Shown here piece after piece: positions 1 through 8,059 of a stretch of DNA of 49,362 bases. Positions within the stretch are counted from its first letter, which is position 1. The number at the start of each line of letters is the position of its first letter. This stretch comes from an uncultured Collinsella sp. (GTDB taxonomy: Bacteria; Actinomycetota; Coriobacteriia; Coriobacteriales; Coriobacteriaceae). Location of the stretch: positions 1 through 49,362 of the forward strand of contig UQMM01000014.1 of the NCBI GenBank assembly GCA_900542165.1, read 5' to 3'. Position numbers and translations under genes: made by a program. A model generated the notes under the pieces. That model worked only from the letters and a program-made list of their open reading frames with translations. It had not been told where the DNA came from and did not search any database.

Positions 1-32
1 GGTCAGAAGTTCAAATCTTCTAACGCCCACCA
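1..32 (+). tRNA. 3' end of a tRNA gene (partial)
   Basis: Only the last part of the tRNA lies in the window. A 5-bp T stem (5-9 with 17-21) closes a TTCAAAT loop. It is followed by a 3' acceptor strand AACGCCC, discriminator A and an encoded CCA. The preceding GGTC would be the end of the variable loop. The acceptor strand predicts a 5' end GGGCGTT, which would suit tRNA-Lys, but the anticodon is outside the window and the identity is not shown. Confidence 0.85.
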
Positions 33-41
33 AATGTTCGC

Positions 42-77
42 AGCTCAGAGGCTATGTCCTCTGGGCTGTTTTGTTTT
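42..77 (+). terminator. Rho-independent terminator after the tRNA
   Basis: A 10-bp stem (42-51 with 58-67, one G-T wobble) has a 6-base loop and is followed by a T-rich stretch. It lies ten bases after the tRNA CCA and would end the tRNA transcript. Confidence 0.75.
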
Positions 78-393
78 ATGTCGCCAAACATGCCGGCAAA
101 TATGCCAGCAAATTTTGATCCAAGGTCTGTACGCGATGGTCTTCGCATCCCGTAGAGGTCCGGCTGGTTGCATACGCTCTGGCCGATCGTGACCGCAACA
201 TGTTGGTCAAGCACAATCTTTTGGATTCTTTTGGCGTGAGCGGCTTAGTTTTGGTAGGATTTGTCGGCGGCTTGACTAAGGGGGTTTTATAACTGCCATG
301 CAGGTAGCCGTGTTGGTAACGTTTTACCGACTTGCCAAGAACCCCTCATAATTAATGCGTCTGCAAAATGACTAATTGCTTTGACCTGCTGAA
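78..393. other. Intergenic stretch with no supported gene
   Basis: The region between the tRNA terminator and the nrdD promoter holds no convincing gene. A 64-codon minus-strand frame runs from 214 into the tRNA, but it has no recognisable family and would end inside the tRNA sequence. Two near-identical 12-base units occur around 89-113. Because tRNA 3' ends are common integration sites, the region could be an old integration scar, but nothing in it proves this. Confidence 0.4.
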
Positions 394-441
394 ACACTAT
401 ATGTTGTGTTTGACCTAAAAAAAGAATACAGGATATAGATG
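394..441 (+). promoter_or_regulatory. Tandem NrdR boxes and promoter of nrdD
   Basis: ACACTATATGTTGTGT at 394-409 fits the NrdR box almost perfectly. A weaker copy, ATACAGGATATAGATG, lies at 426-441, 32 bp downstream start to start, which is the usual spacing of paired NrdR sites. A promoter with TTGACC (410-415) and TATAGA (434-439) lies between and under the boxes, so bound NrdR would block it. Transcription would start near 446 and leave a leader of about 220 nt before nrdD, in which I see no supported ORF, only a small hairpin near 593-607. Confidence 0.75.
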
Positions 442-665
442 CCTCTTTGTCGTATGATAGATGGCGGACAGAGAACGAGGACCTTATTCGCCCCATTTGG
501 ATAGATCTTCGAGCCCCTTGATTGGCTGCGAGGATTGTCCGCATGAGGGCCTATGGTTTTCGAAAACACAGATTGCGCGACGGCGCCGCAAGACAGGGGC
601 AAGCCCTGCCGGGCATCGTTTGGCTCTGAAGCGCAATACGATTTCGACGCGAAAGAGGCAAGAGG

Positions 666-2888
666 ATGAAGATCATCAAGCGCAGCGGCACCGAGGTTGT
701 CTTTGACATCGATAAGATTGTCAATGCCATCCGCGCCGCAAACTTGGAGGTCGAGGAGAGCTCTCGTCTTACCGACCGCCAGGTGGTTTACGCGGCACAA
801 AACGTCGCCGAGGCATGCGAGAACGCGGGCCACACCGTGTCGGTCGAGGAGATTCAGGATCTGGTCGAGGACGAGATTATGCGTCTCGACTGCTACGAGG
901 TCGCTCGCCATTACATCATCTATCGCTATGTTCAGAGCCTGAAGCGCCAGAAGAACACGACCGACGACAAGATTCTGTCGCTGATTGAGTGCAACAACGA
1001 AGAGGTCAAGCAGGAGAACTCCAACAAGAACCCGACCGTCAATTCCGTTCAGCGTGACTACATGGCCGGCGAGATCTCCAAGGACCTGACCCAGCGTGTG
1101 CTGCTGCCCCAGGAGATTGTGGATGCTCACAATGAGGGTCTGATTCACTTCCATGATTCGGACTACTTTGCCCAGCACATGCACAACTGCGATCTGGTGA
1201 ACCTGGAGGACATGCTCCAGAACGGCACTGTTATTTCGGGCACGCTGATCGAGAAGCCGCACAGCTTCTCGACTGCCTGCAACATCGCGACGCAGATCAT
1301 CGCTCAGGTTGCTTCCTCCCAGTACGGTGGCCAGTCGATTTCGTTGACCCATCTTGCCCCGTTCGTCGAGGTGAGCCGTCAAAAGATTCGCGGCGAGGTC
1401 GCCCGCGAGCTCGAGGAGCTCGGCGTTTCCGCATCTCCCGAAAAGGTCCGCGAGGTTGTTGAGGACCGCCTGCGTGACGAGATCCGTCGCGGCGTTCAGA
1501 CGATTCAGTATCAGGTCGTGACGCTTATGACCACGAACGGCCAGGCGCCGTTCGTGACGGTCTTCATGTATCTTAACGAGGCCCGTACGCCTCAGGAGAA
1601 GCACGACCTTGCCATGATCGTGGAGGAGACGCTCCGTCAGCGCTACGAGGGCGTTAAGAACGAGGCCGGTGTGTGGATTACCCCGGCATTCCCCAAGCTC
1701 ATCTACGTACTCGAGGACGATAACGTTCACGAGAATTCCCCGTACTTCTACCTGACCCAGCTGGCTGCTAAGTGCACCGCCAAGCGCATGGTGCCCGATT
1801 ACATCTCCGAGAAGAAGATGCGCGAGCTCAAGCTGTCTAAGGGCGAGACCGCCGGCAACGGCGATTGCTACACCTGCATGGGTTGCCGCAGCTTCCTGAC
1901 GCCCGACCGCTCCGGTAACGGATTTAACAACGTGGCCAACGCGCTGAACTATGACCCGAACAAGCCCAAGTACTACGGTCGCTTTAACCAGGGCGTTGTG
2001 ACCATCAACCTGCCCGATGTCGCGCTGAGCTCGCATCAGGATATGGACAAGTTCTGGAAGATCTTCGACGAGCGCCTTGAGCTGTGCCACCGCGCCCTGC
2101 TGTGCCGTCATGAGCGTCTGATGGGTACGCTTTCGGATGCCGCACCGATTCTTTGGCAGTACGGTGCCCTCGCCCGCCTGAAGAAGGGCGAGACGATCGA
2201 CAAGCTGCTCGTGGGCGGTTACTCCACCATTAGTCTGGGTTATGCCGGTCTGTACGAGTGCGTCAAGTACATGACGGGCCACAGTCACACCGAGAAGGAG
2301 GGCACGCCCTTTGCCATGGCCGTCATGCAGCGCATGAACGACAAGTGCGCCGAGTGGAAGGCCGAAAGCGATATTGACTTCTCGCTGTACGGTACCCCGC
2401 TTGAGTCGACGACCTACAAGTTCGCCAAGTGCCTGCAGCGTCGTTTTGGCATCATCCCGGGCGTGACGGACAAGGGCTACATCACCAACAGCTACCACGT
2501 CCACGTGTCCGAGGAGATCGACGCATTCGACAAGCTCAAGTTCGAGGGTATGTTCCAGCAGCTTTCGCCGGGCGGTGCCATCTCCTACGTCGAGGTTCCC
2601 AACATGCAGGACAACCTCAAGGCTGTCATCCGCGTGATGCAGTACATCTACGACAACATCATGTACGCCGAGCTCAACACCAAGAGCGACTACTGCCAGG
2701 TGTGCGGCTACGACGGTGAGATCAAGATTGTCGAGGATGACGGCAAGCTGGTGTGGGAGTGCCCCAATTGCGGCAATCGTGACCAGGAGAAGATGAATGT
2801 CGCCCGTCGCACGTGCGGTTACATCGGTACCCAGTTCTGGAACCAGGGTCGAACCGAGGAGATCCGCGACCGCGTGCTGCATCTCTAA
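666..2888 (+). CDS. nrdD: Anaerobic (class III) ribonucleoside-triphosphate reductase
   Basis: Reduces ribonucleoside triphosphates to deoxynucleotides without oxygen, using a glycyl radical made by NrdG. The 740-residue product starts with an ATP-cone regulatory domain (about residues 1-95, starting MKIIKRSGTEVVFDIDKI). The catalytic barrel includes a CYTCMGC cluster. The C-terminus has a zinc site of two CxxC pairs and the radical motif RRTCGYIG, whose Gly718 is the likely radical site. The start is set by AAAGAGG seven bases upstream of ATG. Paired NrdR boxes upstream suggest repression when dNTPs are plentiful. The activase gene nrdG follows after an unusual repeat-filled gap. Confidence 0.97.
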   Translation: MKIIKRSGTEVVFDIDKIVNAIRAANLEVEESSRLTDRQVVYAAQNVAEACENAGHTVSVEEIQDLVEDEIMRLDCYEVARHYIIYRYVQSLKRQKNTTDDKILSLIECNNEEVKQENSNKNPTVNSVQRDYMAGEISKDLTQRVLLPQEIVDAHNEGLIHFHDSDYFAQHMHNCDLVNLEDMLQNGTVISGTLIEKPHSFSTACNIATQIIAQVASSQYGGQSISLTHLAPFVEVSRQKIRGEVARELEELGVSASPEKVREVVEDRLRDEIRRGVQTIQYQVVTLMTTNGQAPFVTVFMYLNEARTPQEKHDLAMIVEETLRQRYEGVKNEAGVWITPAFPKLIYVLEDDNVHENSPYFYLTQLAAKCTAKRMVPDYISEKKMRELKLSKGETAGNGDCYTCMGCRSFLTPDRSGNGFNNVANALNYDPNKPKYYGRFNQGVVTINLPDVALSSHQDMDKFWKIFDERLELCHRALLCRHERLMGTLSDAAPILWQYGALARLKKGETIDKLLVGGYSTISLGYAGLYECVKYMTGHSHTEKEGTPFAMAVMQRMNDKCAEWKAESDIDFSLYGTPLESTTYKFAKCLQRRFGIIPGVTDKGYITNSYHVHVSEEIDAFDKLKFEGMFQQLSPGGAISYVEVPNMQDNLKAVIRVMQYIYDNIMYAELNTKSDYCQVCGYDGEIKIVEDDGKLVWECPNCGNRDQEKMNVARRTCGYIGTQFWNQGRTEEIRDRVLHL

Positions 2889-2899
2889 TAACCATCCCA

Positions 2900-3037
2900 G
2901 GCCGCCCCGTAGCGAGGCCCCGGACCTTTACTCGCTATTTCGGACAGTCCTGGCTCACGACGGAGGCGCCACTGGCGCCTCCTGTTCGTGCGGAACTCAT
3001 ATCGAGCAAAGGTCCGGGGCCTCGCTACGGGGCGGCC
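2900..3037. repeat. Long imperfect hairpin (inverted repeat) after nrdD
   Basis: The arms 2900-2934 and 3003-3037 are complementary, with the outer 30 bp perfect. Inside sits a second perfect 9-bp hairpin (2962-2970 with 2974-2982) flanked by CACGA/TCGTG. The whole 138-bp unit can fold into one long rod. It has no T tract, so it is not a standard terminator. It may be a MITE-like or REP-like repeat, or a transcript-processing or stability element between nrdD and nrdG. Confidence 0.75.
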
Positions 3038-3098
3038 AAGTTGACTTAGCTGAGATGCAGCATGCGGTCTGCTCGCTCCTCGAAGTTCTTAGCGGAAA

Positions 3099-3304
3099 TG
3101 AGTTGACTTGCAACAACGCTTTGCTTGCGAAGTCGGTTGAGCTGCAACTCAGTATTTATTAGACCTCGAACCCTATACTCGATGTTCGCTTCGTTCACCG
3201 AGTATCGCTCGCGAGGGGTCTGGAGTATATCGTCCCGCCCGCAGTTCTGCAGCGAGCGCAGCGAGCGAAGCTGTTTGAGGACGGGATGATATACTCCAGA
3301 CCCC
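3099..3304. repeat. Cluster of further inverted repeats before nrdG
   Basis: Three more inverted repeats follow the first. TGAGTTG/CAACTCA lies at 3099-3105 and 3145-3151. ATACTCG/CGAGTAT lies at 3175-3181 and 3199-3205. A 23-bp pair with one mismatch lies at 3215-3237 and 3282-3304. The last ends just before the nrdG ribosome binding site (3308-3312). Its loop holds repeated GCAGCGAGC units. In an nrdDG read-through RNA these would form consecutive stems. Confidence 0.7.
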
Positions 3305-3318
3305 CAGAAAGGTTACCT

Positions 3319-3900
3319 ATGAACTACGCGAACATTAAGTATTTCGACATTGCTGATGGGGAAGGCGTTCGTACTTCTCTGTTTGTGAGCGGGTGCCGTC
3401 GTGGGTGCAAGAACTGCTTTAACTCTGTCGCGTGGGACTTTGCTGCGGGCGAGTTCTTTGATCGCACCGTCGAAGACAAGATTATCGAGAGCCTCGATCA
3501 TCCCTTTATCGATGGCCTGACGATTCTGGGCGGCGAGCCCATGGAGCCCGAGAATCAGGCGGGTCTCGTTGACTTCATCGAACGCGTGCGTGCGGCCTAT
3601 CCTGCGGGGTCGGGCAAGACCATTTGGTGCTTTACCGGCGACGTGCTCGAGGAGCTTATTCCGGGTGGCCGTCATCATACCGAGGTGACGGACCGTATCC
3701 TGGCTTGCCTCGATATGTTGGTGGATGGTCCGTTTGTTCAGGATCTGTACGATATCTCATTGCGCTTTAGGGGCTCGAGTAACCAGCGCGTGATTGATAT
3801 GAACGCTACGCGCGACCGTGCTGTGCGTGAGGGCGTTGCGCTTTGCGACGCTGTGGAGCTTTGGCGGGACGATCCAGTCTATTCGACCCATACTATGTAG
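3319..3900 (+). CDS. nrdG: Anaerobic ribonucleotide reductase activating protein
   Basis: Radical SAM activase that makes the glycyl radical on NrdD. The 193-residue protein carries the CX3CX2C cluster motif as CRRGCKNC (Cys26, Cys30, Cys33) for the 4Fe-4S centre, and a GGEP motif for SAM contact. The start chosen is ATG 3319, with AAAGG six bases upstream; an in-frame ATG at 3286 lies inside a palindrome arm and lacks a binding site. The gene is downstream of nrdD in the usual order, but the 430-bp gap is much longer than normal. Confidence 0.95.
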   Translation: MNYANIKYFDIADGEGVRTSLFVSGCRRGCKNCFNSVAWDFAAGEFFDRTVEDKIIESLDHPFIDGLTILGGEPMEPENQAGLVDFIERVRAAYPAGSGKTIWCFTGDVLEELIPGGRHHTEVTDRILACLDMLVDGPFVQDLYDISLRFRGSSNQRVIDMNATRDRAVREGVALCDAVELWRDDPVYSTHTM

Positions 3901-3966
3901 CTTGTGGTCGATGCCAAAGGGCGTGGTACCATAGCGCGAACGTGAAATCGGAAAAGTGAGGCCCAG

Positions 3967-4524
3967 ATGGTCGATCAGGAAAAAGTCGAGGCCGCCATTA
4001 AGCTGTTGCTTGAGGGCATAGGCGAGGACCCAACTCGTGAGGGCCTGCTGGAGACCCCGGCGCGCGTTGCCCGTATGTATGGTGAGATCGCCGGCGGTAT
4101 GGACCAGAGTGCCGAGGAGCACCTGTCCAAAACTTTTGCCGTCGCTTCGAACGATTTGGTTATCGAGCGCGACATTACGTTTTACTCGCTGTGCGAGCAC
4201 CATCTGCTGCCGTTTTATGGCAAGGCTGCGATTGGCTATATCCCTAACGGTCGCGTGGCGGGTCTGTCTAAGCTCGCTCGCACGGTTGAAGTCTATGCCC
4301 GTCGTCTGCAACTGCAGGAGCAGCTGTGTGCGCAGGTTGCCGACGCCCTCATGGATTATCTCGCTCCCCAGGGAGCGATTGTGCTCATGGAGGCTGAGCA
4401 TATGTGCATGACCATGCGCGGCGTGCAAAAGCCCGGCACCAAGACCGTGACGCTCGCTCGCCGCGGCGTCTTTGAGACCGATCCCGCGCTCGAGGAGCGG
4501 TTCTTTAGGATGCTGGGCCGTTAG
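3967..4524 (+). CDS. folE: GTP cyclohydrolase I
   Basis: First step of tetrahydrofolate synthesis: GTP to 7,8-dihydroneopterin triphosphate plus formate. The 185-residue product has the family length. It shows the zinc and active-site motif SLCEHHLLPF, followed by GYIPNGRVAGLSKLAR and the terminal MCMTMRGVQKPG segment with the third zinc-ligand cysteine. It starts a three-gene run with an HD hydrolase (one base apart) and folB. folP and folK are not in this window. Confidence 0.97.
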   Translation: MVDQEKVEAAIKLLLEGIGEDPTREGLLETPARVARMYGEIAGGMDQSAEEHLSKTFAVASNDLVIERDITFYSLCEHHLLPFYGKAAIGYIPNGRVAGLSKLARTVEVYARRLQLQEQLCAQVADALMDYLAPQGAIVLMEAEHMCMTMRGVQKPGTKTVTLARRGVFETDPALEERFFRMLGR

Positions 4525-4525
4525 C

Positions 4526-5107
4526 ATGAGGGTCGTCAACGACTTTACATCGAAGACCGATGAGGGGACGTCGCGACGCGGCTTCATGGCTTCGGGCCTG
4601 GCCCCCTTTGGTGCCATGCCTCGCATTGATTACATTTGTGCCAACGGGCTGTTCCGTCGGCACCTGGGCAACATTGCGCAGTTGGAATCGGGGCGCATCT
4701 TCTGCCGCCACGGTATTGACCATCTGCTCGATGTCGCTCGCATTATGTGGATCAAGAATCTCGAGGAACAGCTCGAATTTGACCGCGAGGTCATCTACGC
4801 CACGGCACTTCTTCACGATATCGGCAAAGATGAACAGTATGAATCGGGTATATCCCATGATGTTGCAAGCGAACGCGTCGCTGATGCGATTCTCGGCGGC
4901 ATGCCCGATGATGTGGCGTTTGAGCCGGCCGATGCCGCAGCCATTAAGACGGCCATTCTGGGCCATCGAAAGCTGCGCGTGAACAGCCAACCGCTTGAGC
5001 GTCTGCTCTATGCAGCCGACAAAGCGTCGCGCGCCTGCTTTGCATGCCCCGCGCGCAATGCTTGCAACTGGAGCGATGATAAAAAGAACCTGTCGATTCG
5101 CGTGTAG
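4526..5107 (+). CDS. HD-domain hydrolase in the folate operon
   Basis: A 193-residue putative metal-dependent phosphohydrolase. The HD signature appears as CRHGIDHLLDVARI followed by ATALLHDIGK, with the HD pair around residue 97 and a later HRK. Its ATG lies one base after the folE stop, so the two are translationally coupled. The C-terminus has a small cysteine set (CFACPARNAC) that could bind metal. The substrate is unknown. The position between folE and folB hints at removal of phosphate from a pterin intermediate, which is inference only. ATG codons at 4586 and 4616 are alternative starts. Confidence 0.75.
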   Translation: MRVVNDFTSKTDEGTSRRGFMASGLAPFGAMPRIDYICANGLFRRHLGNIAQLESGRIFCRHGIDHLLDVARIMWIKNLEEQLEFDREVIYATALLHDIGKDEQYESGISHDVASERVADAILGGMPDDVAFEPADAAAIKTAILGHRKLRVNSQPLERLLYAADKASRACFACPARNACNWSDDKKNLSIRV

Positions 5108-5150
5108 TTAGTTTGCGCGGTCGGGGTTCTAAACGAAGGAGACGATCGCG

Positions 5151-5636
5151 ATGAGCAACAAGAAACTGCCCGAGAATGCAACCAAGACTGAAGGCGCCGA
5201 GCTCGCCCGCCGTGGAAGGGGCGAAATATCCACCGCAACGGCGGTGCCCCACGTGAACTATGACGATCTGCGCCATGCCGACCGCATCACCGTTGAAGGT
5301 CTTGAGGTTTTTGCTAACCACGGCGTGTATCCCGAAGAGAACGCGCTGGGCCAGAAATTCATCGTGTCCTTGGTGCTCTATGCCGACCTGCGTGCAGCGG
5401 GAGAGCACGATAACTTGGACGCCTCGATTGACTACGGCTCGGTGTGCCACGATGTCGATGGCTATCTGCGCGAGCATACGTTTAAGCTCATCGAGGCGGC
5501 AGCTGAAGGTACGGCCCAGATGCTGCTGCGTCGTTATCCCTCGCTGCTTGGTGTGCGCATCAAGCTCGATAAGCCGTGGGCGCCTGTTGGCCTGCCCTTG
5601 GCAAGCTGTGGCGTCGAGATCGAGCGTGTGCGCTAA
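5151..5636 (+). CDS. folB: Dihydroneopterin aldolase
   Basis: Converts 7,8-dihydroneopterin to 6-hydroxymethyl-dihydropterin and glycolaldehyde. The family core starts at about residue 44 with DRITVEGLEVFANHGVYPEE, which holds the catalytic Glu region. It ends with the conserved LDKPWAPVGLP containing the catalytic lysine. The 161-residue protein carries about 42 extra N-terminal residues compared with a typical 120-residue FolB. AAGGAGA upstream of ATG 5151 supports the long form. Confidence 0.93.
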   Translation: MSNKKLPENATKTEGAELARRGRGEISTATAVPHVNYDDLRHADRITVEGLEVFANHGVYPEENALGQKFIVSLVLYADLRAAGEHDNLDASIDYGSVCHDVDGYLREHTFKLIEAAAEGTAQMLLRRYPSLLGVRIKLDKPWAPVGLPLASCGVEIERVR

Positions 5637-5642
5637 CCGGTT

Positions 5643-6419
5643 CTAATACGTCTCTATGGGTGGCTGCTTGAGCCGCTGCGACAGCGCTCTATTGTTGGGG
5701 CAGTACGTGTCGAGCAGGGCGTGAAACCGCTGATTGTGGCTTGGCTCGAGCAAGTGGACGAGCTCGTGGGCGACAACCATGTCGAGGCATTCGACGGGAT
5801 AGGCGGCAAGTTCTCGTGCGATGCGAACGGCGCCGGATTTGGGCGTGCATGAGCCCCAACGCGTTTTCATGCTGCGTACGGAAACGCGGGAAACGGCGAC
5901 GCCCATTGCGATTTCGTATGCGTGCACAATATCGCGTAGCGCCGATGTGACTTCGGACGTATAGAGCTGGTCGATGTGGGTCTGGAGTTCTTTGGGCGTT
6001 AGGTCGTCGAGAGCTGTGCGCTGCTTTGCCTGCGTGCACCCACTTGGCTCGTCGGTACCCATAAAACTTGCGAAGGTGGCCTGTTTGGGTCGCGGTGCGG
6101 GTGATGCAAAGTTGTGATCGAGCGCATCTTGTACCGTGATGGGCTTGCCCCAAAGTGCAATGATGGACGAGGGACTGAGTGGCTCTCGCGCCGTCGCCTG
6201 ACGTTGCTCGCGCTGGGCAAGTCGGCTGATAATCCAGGCGCTGTTGCGCTTCACAAATGCTTCGATACGCTCGCGGCTGGCGCCGAGCGGTGCGCTTGCG
6301 TGGACCTCGCCGCTCGATGTGACGCGTAGGTTGAAGTTCTTGACGCGCTTTTTGGTAACGACGACGGGGATGGGCGTCCCATCCGGTCGGGATACGGAAA
6401 TCGTAAACTGCTGCGTCAA
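5643..6419 (-). CDS. YgjP-like (DUF45) zinc metallopeptidase
   Basis: A 258-residue member of the YgjP/M48-like metal-dependent hydrolases. The C-terminal half holds RWGSCTPKSGAVRIARELAAYP followed in the usual order by the zinc motif HELVHLLEPSHNQRFH. The N-terminal half is a beta-rich domain seen in this family (KKRVKNFNLRV). The start is taken as TTG 6419 behind GAAGGA. ATG 6452 is in frame, but it lies inside the palindrome that separates this gene from the dipeptidase. The cellular substrate is unknown. Confidence 0.8.
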   Translation of the reverse strand: MTQQFTISVSRPDGTPIPVVVTKKRVKNFNLRVTSSGEVHASAPLGASRERIEAFVKRNSAWIISRLAQREQRQATAREPLSPSSIIALWGKPITVQDALDHNFASPAPRPKQATFASFMGTDEPSGCTQAKQRTALDDLTPKELQTHIDQLYTSEVTSALRDIVHAYEIAMGVAVSRVSVRSMKTRWGSCTPKSGAVRIARELAAYPVECLDMVVAHELVHLLEPSHNQRFHALLDTYCPNNRALSQRLKQPPIETY

Positions 6420-6442
6420 AAGCGGTCCTTCAGATTGGGGAC

Positions 6443-6476
6443 GGGCCGGCATGTCGACCGTTCGGCATGCCGGCCC
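6443..6476. terminator. Palindrome between dipeptidase and metallopeptidase genes
   Basis: A perfect 11-bp stem (6443-6453 with 6466-6476, GGGCCGGCATG/CATGCCGGCCC) lies just after the dipeptidase stop, reading on the minus strand. There is no T tract, so it is at best a weak terminator or an RNA stability hairpin. Confidence 0.55.
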
Positions 6477-6493
6477 GCTCAGGGGATGTGAAA

Positions 6494-7507
6494 TTAATAA
6501 CGCTCGAAGAAGGCAAGCGCGTTGTCGCTGCAGAGCTTTTGCATCACGGTCTTGCCAAAATGCTTGGAAAGCATGTTCTGGAACTCGGGCATCTTGCTGG
6601 CATCGGAGAGGAAAGCGGGCACAGTGGCGCCGTCCCAGTCGCCGCCGAGCGCGATGACGTCCTCGCCGCCCAGGTCGAGCCAGTGCTCGATATGTGCCGC
6701 CAGCTGGTCGAAGGTGACGTCTGCGGCGGTCTTGTCGGTTGCGTCGTTGGAAAGGAACTCGCTGCAGTAGTTGAGGCCGACGATGCCACCCATGTCGCGA
6801 ATGGTGCGGAACTGGTCGTCGGTGAGGTTGCGCTTGACGCCGCAAACCGCACGGGAGTTGGAGTGGCTGGCGACGAAGGGGCGCGTGGCGTGGGCGACAA
6901 CCTCGTCAAAGCACTCATCGTTGAGGTGGGAGACATCGAGTACCATGCCGGCGTGCTCCATCTGCGTAAGCGCCTCGATGCCGGCGGCGGTGAGGCCGGC
7001 GTGGGTGTCGTGGCCGCTCGCGAGCGGTCCCTGCGCGTTCCAGCTGAGTGACGACATAAGCACGCCCAGGCTCTTGAGTACCTCGATCAGCGCGGGGTCC
7101 TCGGCAAAGAACGTGGCGTTTTCGATGGTGTGGATGCAAGCGACCTTGCCGTCCTTGAGCGCGGGGCGAATGTCTGCGGCGCTGCGCACGTTGACCATAC
7201 GGTCGTGGTTGAGCATTGCCTGGCCGCTCATGTGCGCCATGATCTGCGCCTGGAAGCGCGCGGCGTGGGCGGTGGGAATCTCATCGGGGACAAACGTGGC
7301 GAAGCACTGTGCCCACGGCGTGTTGCCGATCTTTGCGAGCGAGATGGCGCAGGCGTTGCCCTCGATGAGGTCGAAATCTTGCGGATGCGTTTCATCGCCG
7401 GGGAAATAACCGTCGGTGCCGGCGGTAAAGCGCAGGTCGAGATCGAGCGTGGCCCAGCCGATGCGGTCGGCGGTGTCGCAGTGTAGGTCAAATACGGGAT
7501 ATGCCAT
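6494..7507 (-). CDS. Membrane dipeptidase-type (M19) peptidase
   Basis: Zinc dipeptidase of the renal dipeptidase family, hydrolysing dipeptides including those with D-residues. The 337-residue product starts with VFDLHCDT, whose HxD supplies zinc ligands. It continues with IENA (bridging Glu), LDVSHLND and ASHSNSRAV with further His ligands, and the late ALGGDWDGA segment. The start ATG 7507 follows GGAGGA. No signal peptide is seen, so despite the family name it is probably cytoplasmic and recycles dipeptides. Confidence 0.92.
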   Translation of the reverse strand: MAYPVFDLHCDTADRIGWATLDLDLRFTAGTDGYFPGDETHPQDFDLIEGNACAISLAKIGNTPWAQCFATFVPDEIPTAHAARFQAQIMAHMSGQAMLNHDRMVNVRSAADIRPALKDGKVACIHTIENATFFAEDPALIEVLKSLGVLMSSLSWNAQGPLASGHDTHAGLTAAGIEALTQMEHAGMVLDVSHLNDECFDEVVAHATRPFVASHSNSRAVCGVKRNLTDDQFRTIRDMGGIVGLNYCSEFLSNDATDKTAADVTFDQLAAHIEHWLDLGGEDVIALGGDWDGATVPAFLSDASKMPEFQNMLSKHFGKTVMQKLCSDNALAFFERY

Positions 7508-7627
7508 GGTTCCTCCGGTTGCAGCGTTTCTTTGCAAACTGTCTTTGAATTGTATGACTAGGGTATAGTTAGCGCCATATGTTCACGGCGGCCCGCGTTG
7601 TGCGCCGCCCTTATCACGGAGGTTACC

Positions 7628-8056
7628 ATGTCCAACCAGGGCAAGAAGGTCAAGACTCATTATCGCGGCACGCTCGACGACGGCACGCAGTTCGATAGCT
7701 CCTACGATCGCGGCGAGCCGCTGGAGTTCACCTGCGGCGCCGGTCAGATGATTAAGGGCTTCGACGCCGCCGTGGTCGACATGCAAGTGGGCGAGAAGAA
7801 GACCGTGCACATCCCGGCCGCCGATGCCTACGGCGAGCACAATCCCGAGATGGTTATTACCTTTCCGGCCGAGCAGGTTCCCAACATCGAGCAGATCGAG
7901 AAGGGCATGAAGCTCTTCCTGTCCACGCCGAGCGGTATGCCCGTCCCCGCCGTGGTCATTGACGTGACGCCCGAGGCCGTGACGCTCGACGCCAACCACG
8001 AGCTGGCCGGCAAGGACCTCAACTTTGATATCGAGCTCGTTGAGGTCGAGGGCTAG
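7628..8056 (+). CDS. FKBP-type peptidyl-prolyl isomerase (SlyD-like)
   Basis: A 142-residue folding helper. The N-terminal half HYRGTLDDGTQFDSSY and MIKGFDAAVVDMQVGEKK is the split FKBP domain. The middle (AYGEHNPEMVITFPAEQVP) is the insert-in-flap chaperone domain of SlyD proteins. The His/Cys-rich metal-binding tail of E. coli SlyD is absent. The start is set by GGAGG six bases before ATG. A UreE-like gene follows three bases after the stop, which fits a metal-protein maturation role. Confidence 0.93.
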   Translation: MSNQGKKVKTHYRGTLDDGTQFDSSYDRGEPLEFTCGAGQMIKGFDAAVVDMQVGEKKTVHIPAADAYGEHNPEMVITFPAEQVPNIEQIEKGMKLFLSTPSGMPVPAVVIDVTPEAVTLDANHELAGKDLNFDIELVEVEG

Positions 8057-8059
8057 AGT

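Noticed and set aside
20..214. 64-codon minus-strand ORF ending inside the tRNA
   Set aside because: No recognisable family, no good ribosome site, and it overlaps a tRNA and its terminator. It could be an integrase relic, but no recombinase motif can be seen.
461..706. 81-codon ORF in the nrdD leader
   Set aside because: No ribosome binding site, basic low-complexity product, overlaps the true nrdD start in another frame.
372..2882. 836-codon minus-strand ORF opposite nrdD
   Set aside because: Shadow frame caused by high-GC codon use. The plus strand encodes a clear NrdD with all motifs.
3215..3304. CRISPR array
   Set aside because: The structures between nrdD and nrdG are single inverted repeats, not regularly spaced direct repeats with spacers.
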